Part shown: positions 12,801-23,545 of the stretch, piece by piece
How the letters are laid out: each line of letters begins with the position of its first letter
How positions within the stretch are numbered: the first letter of the stretch is position 1
Assembly: GCF_964340395.1 (NCBI RefSeq)
Contig: NC_135564.1
Span: 13,987,012-14,047,011, forward strand
DNA from: Glandiceps talaboti
Taxonomy: Eukaryota; Hemichordata; Enteropneusta; Spengelidae
Length of the DNA: 60,000 bases
Direction: 5' to 3'
The notes under the pieces: generated by a model
Database searches by the model: none
Seen by the model: only the letters and a program-made list of their open reading frames with translations
Told to the model about the DNA's origin: nothing
Made by a program: the position numbers and the translations under genes

Positions 12801-14544
12801 AAGGATATTGATTATTGCATATATAACAATACATGAACTGGATATGTAGAATGTCAAGTACTAAATATTTAATTTGTCAGATTTTTTGTATTAGTAGGTA
12901 ATTATACAATCTCTAACTACTACATGCAATCTATGATAACGAGACCCACAGTCATATAAAGATTATTGAAGTAGCATTTATTTTTAATGAGTCATTTGCA
13001 TAATTATTGACTTTGCATTCAGAAAATGTTATGTGTAGACTCAACAATTTGAAAGGGTTGATTTTTGCCGTTACTGAAGGCGTTCGATTTACATCTGGTT
13101 AACGCAATGTGTTTTGCTTTCTGAATTCTTACAGCCCTGTGATTTTACGATATTTGGCCAATAAATATACCAATTTTGCTGGTTATGGTGTTGTAATGGC
13201 GGATAGAATGTTTGTAGAATCTGTCATTTGTTGGGCAAGCAATCACCTTCACAGGTACTGTTTTAAATATGGCCATTCTATTCTATATTATTCTATTCTG
13301 TATTATTCTATTCTATTCTATTCTATTCTATTCTATTCTATTCTATTCTATTCTATTCTATTCTATTCTATTCTATTCTATTCTATTCTATTCTATTCTG
13401 TTCTATTCTATTCTATTCTGTTCTATTCTTTTCTATCTGATTGTGCTGTTCTACTCTATTCTATTCTATTCTATTCTATTCTGTTCTATTATATATTTTA
13501 TTCTGTTATATTATAATATATTATATTTTATCATTTTTATTATATTTTATTACTTTTTATTATATTTTATTATTTGTTATTATATTTTATCATATTCTGT
13601 TCACACTCATTATGGCATATATCTTATTTTATTTATATCATAAAGCGCGTCAGACTGACGATCCTGGTCGGTAGGTAGGTAGGTAGGTAGGTAGGTATTT
13701 GCAGGCTGGCCGACTGGTTTTCCCTACAGCAGTTTTATTCATAGCAGATGATAAGGCAAAAAAAAAAGAGAGAATTTTTTCTGGTCAGCGTGCGCATCAC
13801 ATAAATACCATCGCGTCGCGTAGGTCTTTTTTTTTCGTGTTTGTCCAGCCCATCCAGTCTGCAGATCTGAGGGGAAACACAAAAATAACCGTTCCTACTT
13901 CAGTGAAGACAACTACATGAACAAGCAAATGACATCTGCCCCACATACACACTTGATCTAAATAAAAAGAACAGTAACTGTCATAAATAGTAGATTGAGT
14001 GATAGGTTTGTTGAGAATAAAAAAAAATTCGCGTGGTCGCACCACTTAAGCAAAATATCCTTACCAGAAACAATTCTTTTTTTTGCCTTACATTCATTAT
14101 CTTTAACCTTTTCTCACCTGCAAAGATGTCTGAGAACTGTATATATATTTTCTAAAATATTTATTTTTTTGCCATTGTTCTCTCAGGGTAATCGGCTATC
14201 AAGTGGTGTACCCTCAATTCTTTGACAAATACCGATTATTATCCCAGTCGGCTACGGACGCCATGATCGAGGCAGGCACACAACAATTGATCCAATATTT
14301 AGACATTTTGGAAAACAAGTACCTTACCAAGCATAAGTATATGTGTGGTAGCACAGTGACGGTGGCTGATTATTATGTAGCGACAATATTGATGTTATTG
14401 GACTGGATGCACTTTTCACTGCGGATTTGGCCCCGGCTGTCAGATTGGCTTGGCAAGATCACAAAAGAAGGGCACTGGAAAGACGTACATGCAGCCCATA
14501 ATGACTTCCTACAAGAAATTAACAAGTGCTGCTTAGATTATTGA
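6858..14544 (+). CDS. Theta-like glutathione S-transferase, 4 exons, 229 aa
   Basis: The assembled protein has the cytosolic GST layout. An N-terminal thioredoxin-fold domain (about residues 6-80) is followed by an all-helical C-terminal domain (about 90-220). The family conjugates glutathione to electrophiles. Exons are 6858-6935, 8785-8918, 13135-13254 and 14187-14544, with intron phases 0, 2 and 2 that join without frame conflict. Visible motifs are [10 protein letters not shown] near the start (Ser14 at the theta-class catalytic serine position), EVPIL with the cis-proline at residue 59, and the C-terminal capping box TVAD at 169-172 after GS. The usual E-S glutathione gamma-Glu contact reads E70-G71, so the serine or threonine is lost. 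Length fits theta GSTs (about 230-245). Introns carry a foldback element, a SINE, a satellite and a MITE. Class assignment is by motif; substrate is unknown. Confidence 0.9.
7981..8452. mobile_element. Foldback element with about 100-bp inverted arms (GST intron 1)
   Basis: The left arm (7981-8090, beginning CAATGCATTATGATTACAA) is the inverted complement of the right arm (about 8351-8452). The best-preserved core is GAAACTAATATAACTTAGA followed by CAAACGGTTACAAC. The central part has no ORF. A further diverged copy of the right arm follows at 8447-8549. This is a non-autonomous palindromic transposon of a family I cannot name. Confidence 0.75.
8447..8549. repeat. Second tandem copy of the foldback right arm
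   Basis: GCATTGGTTGTAACTGTTTC to GGTAATTGACGGAGATATAG repeats the 8351-8452 arm with moderate divergence. The arm was therefore duplicated in tandem. Confidence 0.65.
8584..8676. repeat. (AT)n microsatellite
   Basis: This is a pure AT run in GST intron 1, about 110 bp upstream of exon 2. Confidence 0.95.
8785..8918 (+). CDS. GST exon 2
   Basis: The acceptor is ttatctcag (ending 8784) and the donor is GG|gtaagt. The exon starts in phase 0 and leaves two bases (GG) to be completed by C at 13135. It encodes 44 residues from [12 protein letters not shown] to [14 protein letters not shown]. This is the beta-alpha-beta-beta part of the thioredoxin fold, with the conserved V-P-x-L cis-proline turn. 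The usual N-P before it is N-C here, and the E-S pair becomes E-G at the exon junction. Confidence 0.88.
9560..9860 (+). mobile_element. tRNA-related SINE with (ATAA)n tail (GST intron 2)
   Basis: A pol III B-box-like GGTTCGAACCC lies at 9616-9626. It is followed by a GC-rich body with GGGGTACTCGGGTTTCCTCC, which resembles the conserved central domain of widespread invertebrate SINEs. The unit ends in an (ATAA)n tail at 9820-9859. The A box is not clear, so the 5' end is approximate. Confidence 0.65.
9872..10335. repeat. Dispersed repeat, family D, copy 1
   Basis: It shares an ordered series of blocks with 27821-28384: AAACTGATAAGAAC, then CTACTGATAAAA, then ACAACTRYTGCAAA. Its 3' part contains ACGAAATGTAGCAAT and TTTTTGTCAAGCCAGACGA subunits, also seen at 47338-47640 and 52750-53115. 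It has no coding capacity. Confidence 0.55.
11001..11292. mobile_element. Partial copy of ~400-bp MITE (family C)
   Basis: It begins with ATTAAACCGACACTAGCTGT, like the terminus at 38866. It contains the shared interior TGGATTTATTGTACCATATG and CAAGTGATTCAATACTGTTC blocks. The right terminus is missing, and the 49-bp satellite starts almost immediately afterwards. Confidence 0.6.
11303..11937. repeat. 49-bp satellite array, about 13 copies (GST intron 2)
   Basis: The unit is ACCAGAGTGACTATAGMGTT, TGAATTAGGTGGCACGG, TGTTACTACCGA, with a strict 49-bp period. Two neighbouring copies share a GCAGCCCGGTATTACTACC variant, and copies with an extra A (CCAAAACC) also occur. Homogenisation is high in the middle and lower at the ends. 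The array produces a spurious 63-aa ORF. Confidence 0.95.
12378..12614 (+). other. Exon-like ORF, possible CARD/death-fold segment
   Basis: An open frame lies between a possible acceptor (caacatcag, ending 12377) and a donor-like AAGGG|gtgaga. It encodes a helical peptide including [20 protein letters not shown] and LLFLDTVGG. The spacing of leucines and the EQ...KA..LLD-like pattern recall CARD domains, but this is weak. It cannot be a GST exon: joining it to GST exon 2 (phase 2) puts it out of frame and hits a stop, while exon 2 to exon 3 is seamless. It may be a nested, dead or chance exon. Confidence 0.25.
13135..13254 (+). CDS. GST exon 3
   Basis: The acceptor is ttcttacag (ending 13134) and the donor is CACAG|gtactg. 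It completes Gly71 and encodes [11 protein letters not shown], the helix after the glutathione site and the family's A-I-x-x-Y-L position. The start of the helical domain follows ([17 protein letters not shown]). It ends in phase 2 with AG, completed as Arg111 by G14187. Confidence 0.9.
13265..13485. repeat. (TTCTA)n pentanucleotide microsatellite
   Basis: The repeat starts about 10 bp after the GST exon 3 donor and decays into TTATA-rich sequence up to about 13600. It generates artefactual LFYSI ORFs that run on from the real exon. Confidence 0.95.
13754..14088. mobile_element. 335-bp MITE with TA target duplication (GST intron 3)
   Basis: The termini are inverted: AGGCAAAAAAAAAAGAGAGA then ATTTTTTCTGGTCAG on the left, and AGGCAAAAAAAAGAATTGTT then TCTGGTAAGG as the reverse complement of the right. 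TA lies directly outside both ends (13752-13753 and 14089-14090), which suggests Tc1/mariner-type insertion. The interior matches 49615-49925 closely, for example CATCTGCCCCACATACACAC. There is no transposase ORF. The element ends about 100 bp before GST exon 4. Confidence 0.85.
14187..14544 (+). CDS. GST exon 4 (terminal exon)
   Basis: The acceptor is ttctctcag (ending 14186) and the stop is TGA at 14542-14544. It encodes 118 residues of the helical C-terminal domain after Arg111. The segment includes [32 protein letters not shown] with the N-capping T-V-A-D, and a Trp-rich stretch ([18 protein letters not shown]). The C-terminus is NKCCLDY. No AATAAA signal is evident in the next 700 bp. 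Confidence 0.92.
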
Positions 14545-15041
14545 GTAGATTAGTGTGTGGAGATATAGTCTACCTGATAGTCAACCACGACAGTCATCTC
14601 GAGGTAATGGCGGTAATTAACTGAATTACCAGAGACAAGGAGGGTTCGTTACGGTAATATTGTACACGCTGTAACCACTGGGGATGTCATAGTAGAGTAT
14701 ACATCGGTGCTTGACAGCGCTAAACGAACTGCAGAGTGGAAAGACACAACAGTGCATACGATTGGTTGGTGGTGTTCAAAGACTATGAGTAGAAGTAAAA
14801 CTGAAGTCGATTGGCTATATGTTGTTGTTGTCGCTCACAAATTATCAATGACGATACACTTTTATCAATTTGCAAGTTGATGATTGTTCAACGAAAGAAC
14901 TTTTAATTTTGATATGGATGGTGCGGAGAGTGGGAGCGTTTAAGAGCCTTTAAGTTTTTACAATATGAACCTCCCCTGTGCTCCCCCCCCCCCGCCCTCC
15001 ACGATTTCGAGCGGAGGTTATGTTTTCACATTTGTTTATTT

Positions 15042-15140
15042 AAGTTTGTTTGTTTGTTTGTTTGTTTGTTCGTTCGTTCGTTTGTTTGTTTGTTTGTTTG
15101 TTCGTTTGTTTGTTTGTTCGTTCGTTTTTGTTTTGTTTTG
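15042..15140. repeat. (GTTT)n/(GTTC)n microsatellite
   Basis: Tetranucleotide TTTG units alternate with TTCG variants in a regular pattern. Confidence 0.85.
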
Positions 15141-15789
15141 TGTATTTTTAGCAAGATATCTAAATAATCATGTATGCATTTACCAGTAACTTTATGGGAA
15201 AGATTATCTGTTTTTCAAACAAGTAAAAACTAATTAGATTCGGTGGAAGTCCAATTCCAGATCTCAATTTTAGTGAAGCCATGATAGAATGAAAAGTTTA
15301 AAAGTTAATGACTCATAAATGATTTCATACGTGCATTTTTCATGCAGTGGTCACATGTTTAACGTAAGTAGCTTTTTAACTTAAATTGATGTTCATTAAT
15401 TCATAAAACCATGGAAACACCCATAGTAAGTATCGTCAAAGGTGACGTCAAGACATACTAGTAGCTCTACGAGCGTCAGTAATCGAGCTCCAACCGTTGA
15501 GGGCGCCCTGATTTGGTTTTTGAATAGATAGTAGTACGATGGCGTTATTAGACGAACTGCCCAGACTACTTACTATCTAGCTACTGCTGAGTTTGTATTT
15601 GGGAAAATATCACTAAAAACAAGACTAAATCAGAACTATTTACTACATCTTGCAAAATATTTACAGAATTGAGCTGTTAGATATGAAAACTGGTTTCATT
15701 ACAGTGACTGTAAACTGAGAAAGAAGTCGTAACTAGGGTAAAGGTAATTCTCCCAGACCATATTCATTTTAATAACATGCTGACAGGAT

Positions 15790-16105
15790 TGTGGGTAGGT
15801 GGTGGGGGACAAGAGGATACTTTTTCCCACTCTGTGCTCTAAGTGTTTATTACCTGGCAATGCACAACGGCCCTTTATACTTCCTCAACTCCCAGGGGAG
15901 CATAGGAGTAAAGCATTCATATTGCAACCTATATCCTACCAGGTCCCCAATTATACAGCTGGGTTGACTGAGGCACAACCGTGGTTCAAATCTTGCCCAA
16001 GGACTTTAGCCATTCAGAAACAAACGGCAGCAACTGGGCTCGAACCTGCAACCCACAGATTCCAGGCCGGCCACTCTAACCATTTGACCATCATGACTCC
16101 ATGAC
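15790..16105 (-). mobile_element. tRNA-derived SINE (minus strand)
   Basis: Read on the minus strand it opens with a tRNA-like head: A-box-like TGGTCAAATGG (16090-16080) and B box GGTTCGAGCCC (16046-16036), 34 bp apart as in tRNA promoters. The body contains CTTGGGCAAG and TGCCTCAGTCAACCCAGCTG, typical of a SINE body common in marine invertebrates. A plus-strand 101-aa ORF through it is an artefact. Confidence 0.85.
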
Positions 16106-18419
16106 GCCAATAGTCTAGTTCTATCATTCATCGAATCTTTCAGATCCCACGTTGGCATCCATACTAACAAGTCAACAACTATAATTACAAATCAGTAATA
16201 ATAACAACCAATGAAATCAATATTCCTCATATAAATATAGCTATTCTATTATATTGATAGCGTCTTACTTGTCTGCAGTAAATAAAATAGCCATGTAATT
16301 TCAGGAATTTGATTCGTTAAAAAAGTCCTTCTTTGGCGTATCTCAATTTTTAGACAGTACTTGATACGCACAGTTACCCGCTGCTACATTCTGTATAGGA
16401 CAAAATGTTAAACTTAGTGACTGACTACCCCCATGTTTTCTTTCTGTAGCTTTCATACCCCTGTTCGTCCGTATCTCAAGAACTTTATGACTTGAGAGCT
16501 AGATAGTGGAATGAAAAAGACAATATAAAACTGTTCTTCCAATCTGTAATGGCTGTACATCTGATGAGAAGAAGCCAATAACACAGAGACCATATGGAAA
16601 ACAACAGAAAAACATAACTACCTGAACTAGACACTCACATATGAAAAAAATGAAATAAAAAGTCTACCTACCCAACCTATTTTAAAATGAATGTAATCGG
16701 AACTACACAATTTTTTTACGCCTTACATCTCTCCGATTCAAAAGTTAACAGCATGCATAGCATCAAGAAAAAAAAACAGCCTTCCTAAACAAAATAACTA
16801 CAATTTCGACTAATCGCTGAAAAGATTCACACTGTATTAAGACGACTATCAACTGAAGTGTTATCCATTCTGACCACTTGTGATTGACATCCTTTATTCA
16901 TATCACGTGCGTCCACATATATACCTAGGGTACAGTAATAAACTGATTTGCCTCCATGAACAATTTATCGACTGACGCCCAATGGAGATTTAAAAAAACT
17001 CTACTAAAGGAGATTTGATTCAATATCACTCAATGACAGAATGCCATTTCATTTTCACAAATCTGCATCATTTATCGAATTATATATTTTATTTTTATTT
17101 TTGCACAAATTGGTCAAATTTCATGTGAAAAGGAGCAATTTATTTGATCAAGCATTTAGCTCTATGCAATCCACGTATTAGCCCCGGGGTATCGTATATT
17201 TGTACCGTTAGAAATTTGCCCATGTTGAACCATTAAATAAAGTGCCTTCAAAACAGTCATGCAGTATTGTCGTTTGACGTCGATTGGATCGAGGCCACGC
17301 CAAAAGTGCCAACATTTATTAAATTTCCCGAACACCAAGGAAACGATGATATTATATCGATCATATATTTGATATTGTGCACCATCGATCATAGGTGTCG
17401 TCAAGGTAACTACATGATCGTCTCGGCAGTATTGAAGTTGTGGGGGTGGGGGTGGGGGTACGAACTATTACTTACATGGTTTACATCACAAATGGTACAA
17501 ACATATATTAGATGAAATTAACTTCCGGAAATCATGCGAAAATAGATATTTCCTGTACATATAAGTTCATAATGCATGTATTCTGTTACTATGCGATATT
17601 TTAAGCCCCCTCACCTCGATCATGTGACACATGCATGGAAATACAACGAAACAGGTAGAACTAGAAGCCTACGGCAATACTTTCCTCGGCTATCTCATAA
17701 AAGATCAAGCGAACCCCGTACCGAGAATGAAAGCAGTAAATTGAAAACAAACGTTGGCCAAAGTCTGTCTTGGGATGCAACCAAATCGATCATGGCAGCA
17801 GTACTATACTGTATGGCATAAAATCCAAAAACATAGCTTACACTTCACTGCACTGACACTGAGTTATGTAAATATATTGGATGTACATTTCCACCCTTAA
17901 GCGATCACTAATCTCCCCGAAAGGTTTTTTCCCCCTTTCAGACAGGCTCCGTTGTATTTGAGGTGATTAAAGGTAATCACGTTCATACCAGAATGGCGGC
18001 ATTCCCTAAGGCGTTGGTCTATTTACTACTATCTCAGTCCTATATATATAATACAGGATCAGCACTGTAGCAAGCTTGTCGGCCATGTTTAGCTTCATTA
18101 ACGACTAGATTACCTTTCATTTGTCGAAAGACGGTCTCTTAATCCTCAAGTCCTAGACACACTGAGTGGGGATTTTTTTCAATATCCTTCTTATAATTCG
18201 AAAAGTCATTATATTAGATTAAAGGAAACGACTGTCATACGAAAATACTTGATGAGCAGACGACTCGTCAAAAAACTACAGTCGTGTTTAAGACAAATCT
18301 TAGGATTTAAGATACCCATATACCTACATATTTTTTACGGGGCAATTCTTTCAAATGTTTTTTGGGGTGAATGATTCCGACATTTAATAATACAGTATAG
18401 TTTTCTCTTCATGTGGCCC

Positions 18420-18670
<251 letters not shown>

Positions 18671-19407
18671 TGCGCTCAAAGAGAAACACGTCTGTCAGGG
18701 TGTTGCCTCATCGGTCTTAGCACGTTAGCAGACACGACTATGATTTAGATGAACACTGAATATTCATGACTCCTAAATGCTTATTTCCTTCAGATAAACA
18801 GTCATGAAATATACATTGTCATCTAATAAATATTCATGTCTGCCAAGACCCATGGGGCATCATTCTACCACTGAATAAGGGGTATTCCCTTTGAAAGACA
18901 GGAAATTGCCAGCATATTTGGAATGTGAAACAATGCTTACAGTGCCCTCTATTGGCAGAACCTCGATTCATCGTTCGCATAATTAAAAGATTACTTATAG
19001 ATTTCCACCGATTTTTACCGTAACGTTTCGCCCGCCTAATGCATACAGTGTATGTGCAATGACATTATACTAGACGTCTAGTAAATATCTATGTAATGAA
19101 TTTGTATACATTGCTTGATAATTAAAAATCACTTTAACATTACATTTTAGAGACTGTGTCCTAAGGAACAACTTATTATTAAGTCAGCTGTGGAACAGAA
19201 AAGTCGTTAGAAGAAGGCCTTGGGTCGTCTAATGTTTTAACATGACTTTGGTACACCTCACACGATATCATACTTTGACCTAATACTAATAAACTGTACA
19301 ATCAATGTCAAAGGTCAGAAAGGTGGACAATAAATTTGATTTTAATATTACAGCTGTAACTTTTTCTCATAATTATTGTTGCCAGTTGCTGTTTGTTTAA
19401 TTACTGT

Positions 19408-19981
19408 TTCCATTTGATATCCAAACCCCATCTGGACAGAAACTTCAACAAGGGGAAGACTTCTTCTACCTAGGTGCGTGGATTGTTAACAGTGAAAAGG
19501 GTATTACAACAAGGATGGTAAAAGCATTGACAGCCTGCAATTTGTTAGAGAAGATACGGAAGTTAAGATTATCTGAACATGACAAATGAAAAATTTTCAG
19601 TGCAGTATGAGTTGAATCAGTCTTAATTTATGGTGCAGAAACATGGACAATCACCAAAAGTATGCAAGAATGATTGGATGGATACTACACATGACTACTA
19701 CGCAAAGCACTCAACATTTCTTGGCCACACTTGTACATGAAAACACCAAAGATCTCAGAGACGATCAGTCGGGGTCGGGTCCAGTTTGTCGGTCATTTGT
19801 TACAGAAGCACAGAAGTAGTCGAGGATCTGGTTACTTGGCAACCAAAGCATGGAAGGAGGAAGAAAGCCAGGAAGACCAAAGCTGAGGAACCCGACTCTA
19901 CTTGCCTCTGAACTCGGTATAACTATTGTTGAACTTGAAAAAGTGATGCAGGAGAGACATCAATGGAGAAGTATATTGTGA
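19408..19981 (+). pseudogene. Decayed LINE (non-LTR retrotransposon) 3' end
   Basis: The plus strand reads as the C-terminal part of a LINE reverse transcriptase polyprotein: DFFYLGAWI, VESVLIYGAETWTIT, RKALNISWPH, VQFVGHLL, then in a shifted frame GRKPGRPKL and MQERHQW. It is dead. In-frame TGA codons lie at 19587, 19608, 19671 and 19692, and a frameshift falls around 19855-19862. The last ORF ends at 19981. The 5' part is absent, as expected for a 5'-truncated insertion. The clade is not resolved. Confidence 0.85.
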
Positions 19982-20232
19982 ACTACTTCTATGGGACCCG
20001 TCCCCCGGACTAGAGATATATATGTTGTTTATTTATGTATTTCGTTACGCACTAGAGTAGACATGTTCGCCTATCCGCTGCCGCAAGGGTATGTATACAC
20101 TTTGCTGGCCAACGATTAAATTGTCCGAATTATTCATTCTTGTTGTTTACAAACGGACAGCAAGCCAGTGTACAAGTATCAACGGTAAATATTTATCTGA
20201 TTGGGAAGATTGAATCGTTCCCAATGAACGGT

Positions 20233-20337
20233 CATCGTCGTAAACCACATACTCTTTTACGGCACCGTCCAAAACGCATCGCCAAGAGTTATGTCACAGT
20301 GTCGTGGAAGAAATAACAGCTCTGGTTTGCTAGAATG
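20233..20337. mobile_element. Mini-MITE (family B), copy 1
   Basis: The element runs from CATCGTCGTAAACCA to TCTGGTTTGCTAGAATG, with an interior of CTCTTTTACGGCACCGTCCA and GAAATAACAGCTCTGG. It carries a ~20-bp insertion relative to the 33926 copy. Confidence 0.8.
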
Positions 20338-20564
20338 TGGAAAGGTTTGATGTAATTTGAAGGGTAAAACAATAACAAAAAATAGCTATTACTACTGACT
20401 CGGGCTTTACATGGTACATTGTTGATGAGAAATAATTATTCATTTTGGATATTTAATTATGAGAAAAAAATACTTTACTATGTTTTTCTTCTGAAATATC
20501 ACGGAGTAAGTGAATGTTTTATAACTTAACAATTGCGAAAAATCCTTTATAAAATCTGTAAAAA

Positions 20565-20812
20565 GTTTGTTATTAATACGTACAGGAAGTAAACAAAGTT
20601 GGTGAACTCAAGTAAATCAATCTATTTCTGTATTGTGACCATGGTGACGTTTCAATATTATATTGGGAAACACAGACAAGGAAAACTCGGACAGGGCTGT
20701 CTTTTCCTTGTCTGTGAGGGGCACATGTGTAAAGAAACAGGACGTGACGTAGTGATTACTTGTGTTTTCCCGGTTTGTTTACAAATCACTTCCTGTACGT
20801 AAAATAACAAAC
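20565..20812. mobile_element. 248-bp foldback element with nested hairpin
   Basis: The left end GTTTGTTATTAATACGTACA then GGAAGT is complementary to the right end ACTTCCTGTACGTAAAATAA then CAAAC. Inside, a second perfect 14-bp stem pairs ACAGACAAGGAAAA with TTTTCCTTGTCTGT (20671-20716). There is no ORF of note. Confidence 0.75.
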
Positions 20813-20885
20813 ATCTTCAAATATTTCTACACGGACTTGTTCTTTGTTGTTTCACATTGTTCTTTAATGTAGAAAGGTTGCTTTG

Positions 20886-20888
20886 TAA

Positions 20889-20939
<51 letters not shown>

Positions 20940-20941
20940 AC
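20886..20941. repeat. (AATA)n microsatellite
   Basis: About 14 AATA units lie 70 bp after the foldback element. It could be the tail of an unrecognised SINE. Confidence 0.9.
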
Positions 20942-21332
20942 ACATTTTTCACCCCTTTGGCCACTTTAAAATGTGCTCAACCACGATTTGTATTCATATC
21001 AGACGTTGTTTGGTCTTTCTTGTGAACCATATAGTAGATTAGTAGTAAGTCAAGAGTAAACTTAAATCACAAGAATCACTCACGAAGCATCTCAATTTAA
21101 CCAAGTAGAAACAGATTAATATGTATGGACGTAACTTTTAATGTAAGTTTAAATTGTAGCATGGTAGCCAAGAGAAATCATCTTTCGGCGAGGGACTTCA
21201 TCTTTTCGTCTCCTCCGTAGAATGTTGTTAAAGGTCAGCAATCACATCGTCTCAGATATCCATTAGTTGAACGTAGACTGCATCTCAATGCACCAGGGAC
21301 CACATACATCGTCTCTTCCAAGTCTGTGTTTG

Positions 21333-21487
21333 TACAACTGCAGACATCAGACCGTGAACGAACGGAACCTGTCACAGACAGAGAAACAACTGAATTGATT
21401 TAATAACACTTGACACAGCATGTAGGAAGTACACAGACTTCTATGACATTACATCATTTGATAAGAACAGCTTTATGCCGTCTTTAT

Positions 21488-21528
<41 letters not shown>

Positions 21529-21732
21529 CAGTCAAAACATATTTGAAGTTCCCCTGGCATTTCATGTACACATAAAGAGGCCATAAAACTGTTCTTATCA
21601 AACCATGAAATGTAATACAAGTATCTGCTGTTCCAATATGCTGTGCCAAGTGTTATCAATCCAATTCATTTGTTTACTGTCATTGTTTGTAACAGGTTTT
21701 CGTTCGTCCACGGTCTAATGTCGGTATTTGTA
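21333..21732. mobile_element. Foldback element F, copy 1 (400 bp)
   Basis: The left arm TACAACTGCAGACATCAGAC then CGTGAACGAACGGAACCTGT is the inverted complement of the right arm TGTAACAGGTTTTCGTTCGT then CCACGGTCTAATGTCGGTAT. A (TA)n tract (21490-21525) sits at the tip. A second copy lies at 31215-31480. Confidence 0.85.
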
Positions 21733-22130
21733 TATGGATATGGCTAGCTGTAACTGATCATGATCCAATGCACTATAGACAGACGCCAAATCATCCATCA
21801 CGACCTCATTTCAATCAAAGCTTATTTCAAATCTTTGCGATCTTAGAAAGTCGGTCATTTACAACTACTAATAAATTCGTGGCTATTTATAATTTTATTG
21901 GTCTATATACATTTTATTTCAACAATTTCTTTCATTTGACATATTATTTCTTTTGTGCACTATTATAGGTTTTTTCGACAGATTTTATACTTTTTCTTAC
22001 AAATTAATATGTATATGGAAAGTAAATATTTCTATGGGGTTCGTTAAAAACTGTTGACAGCGTTTCCTACAGTGTGCGTGGGTATGCCGTCTGACTGTTA
22101 CTGTGTGAACACAAATGTTTGTTTGTTGAT

Positions 22131-22138
<8 letters not shown>

Positions 22139-22219
<81 letters not shown>

Positions 22220-22283
22220 AGTGTATGTGCCAGTGTATGCATACACAAATGTGTGCTAGTCAGTGTGTGCGTTTGTATGTATG

Positions 22284-22315
<32 letters not shown>

Positions 22316-22380
22316 TGTATGTATGTATGTATGTATGTATGTATGTATGTATGTATGTATGTATGTATGTGTGTGTGTGT
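22139..22380. repeat. (TA)n, spacer, (TATG)n compound microsatellite
   Basis: A TA run spans 22139-22216. A GTGTATGTGCCAGTGTATGC spacer and a TATG/TG run (22266-22380) follow. Confidence 0.95.
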
Positions 22381-22773
22381 ATGGGGGGTTACGGTGCATG
22401 TGTGTGTGTATTTGTATTTATGTGTATGTGTCTGTCCGAATTCACTATTTGGATATGATTAAAACGTTGAAAATGAGAGGGGTGAAGTAAGTTTTGTTGA
22501 AATGCCACATCAATAAACCTCATTTTAAAAAAGCTGACTCTTAGAATTGGAATGTCTTTGAATTGGAATTTGGGATTTAGTCAAACTAATTAGTAATGAT
22601 CGACAAAATGTGATTTACAGCGATGTTGTCTGTACTTTCTTGGTGAGAGCTATCTGGGTGTTTTTTTTTGTTACTTGTAACCAGCCTACATAGTTACAAT
22701 TAGAATCTTCAAGTGGATGACAAGTGAGACTGAGTCGGTGTTATTGCTATCTTGAGTAAAACATGATGATCGA

Positions 22774-22805
22774 TGACGTCATCATTATCATCATCAATGA
22801 CGTCA
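22774..22805. promoter_or_regulatory. Pair of full CRE palindromes
   Basis: Two perfect TGACGTCA sites (22774-22781 and 22798-22805) are separated by 16 bp rich in ATC triplets. TGACGTCA is the CREB/ATF consensus. Function is inferred from the motif only. Confidence 0.4.
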
Positions 22806-23545
22806 CGAATGTGTCTTCTTTTAATATTACTGACTAAGTATGTGATTTTTAGATAAGATTGTTTAAGTGACTGTCCATCCAACATTGTTAGTCTCTCCAA
22901 CATTGTTAGACCAAGAAAACGACGCAATAAAGAAAGCAAATCCCAGTAGAACACATTTTGAAAAAAAATGTAATTTTCCAACATAAGACTCTTAAGAGAT
23001 AGGAGGACCATCGTCTTCTTGAGTCGTGAGCAGTTTCCTAATTAATGTCGTTATGGCAACTGCTTTTATAGGCAAGCAACATGCTGACAGAGATGCAGTA
23101 AGCTCCGTTGCCAGAGTAACAAACAAAGCTCACAAAAGATGTCTGTTCACCAACGTCAGACCTTTTGTAGTAACCTTTTCCTACTTCATCCTGTTCTGAT
23201 CTTCTCCTCTCTTTTTTATATTGAATTACCTTCATCCACGATACATGTATAGAATATAGATTACATTAGTTTTTTATCTTCCTGGGATTCGTTTATTAGT
23301 TCCTCTTCAAATGAAAAGTTATTATACAAGAAGAAAAATCAAAATATAATGAGAGAAAAATGGTGGTCTGATATTATACTTAGAAATGGCGTCACTTTTG
23401 AATTGCCCTGTAAAACAGAATTAACTGGAATGTGACGAGAAAACGATTCTCCATCCAGCAACGATCTGACGAGTTCAATTATATTGGAATATATACAAAA
23501 ATGATAAGTATAAATTGTTTCCGTGATACGTCAATGGACATCATT

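Noticed and set aside
13269-13643. LFYSI-repeat ORF running on from GST exon 3
   Set aside because: It is TTCTA microsatellite read-through beyond the exon 3 donor.
15799-16104. 101-codon ORF
   Set aside because: It is the antisense reading of a tRNA-derived SINE.
17576-17821. 81-codon plus-strand ORF
   Set aside because: It has no splice signals, recognisable motif or neighbour exons; probably chance.
17993-18070. ATGGCGGC-led short ORF resembling a signal peptide (MAAFPKALVYLLL)
   Set aside because: It stops after 26 codons with no donor site near its end; insufficient support for a first exon.
19587-19694. TGA codons in the LINE read as recoding (selenocysteine)
   Set aside because: The copy is also frameshifted and 5' truncated; CpG decay explains the stops.
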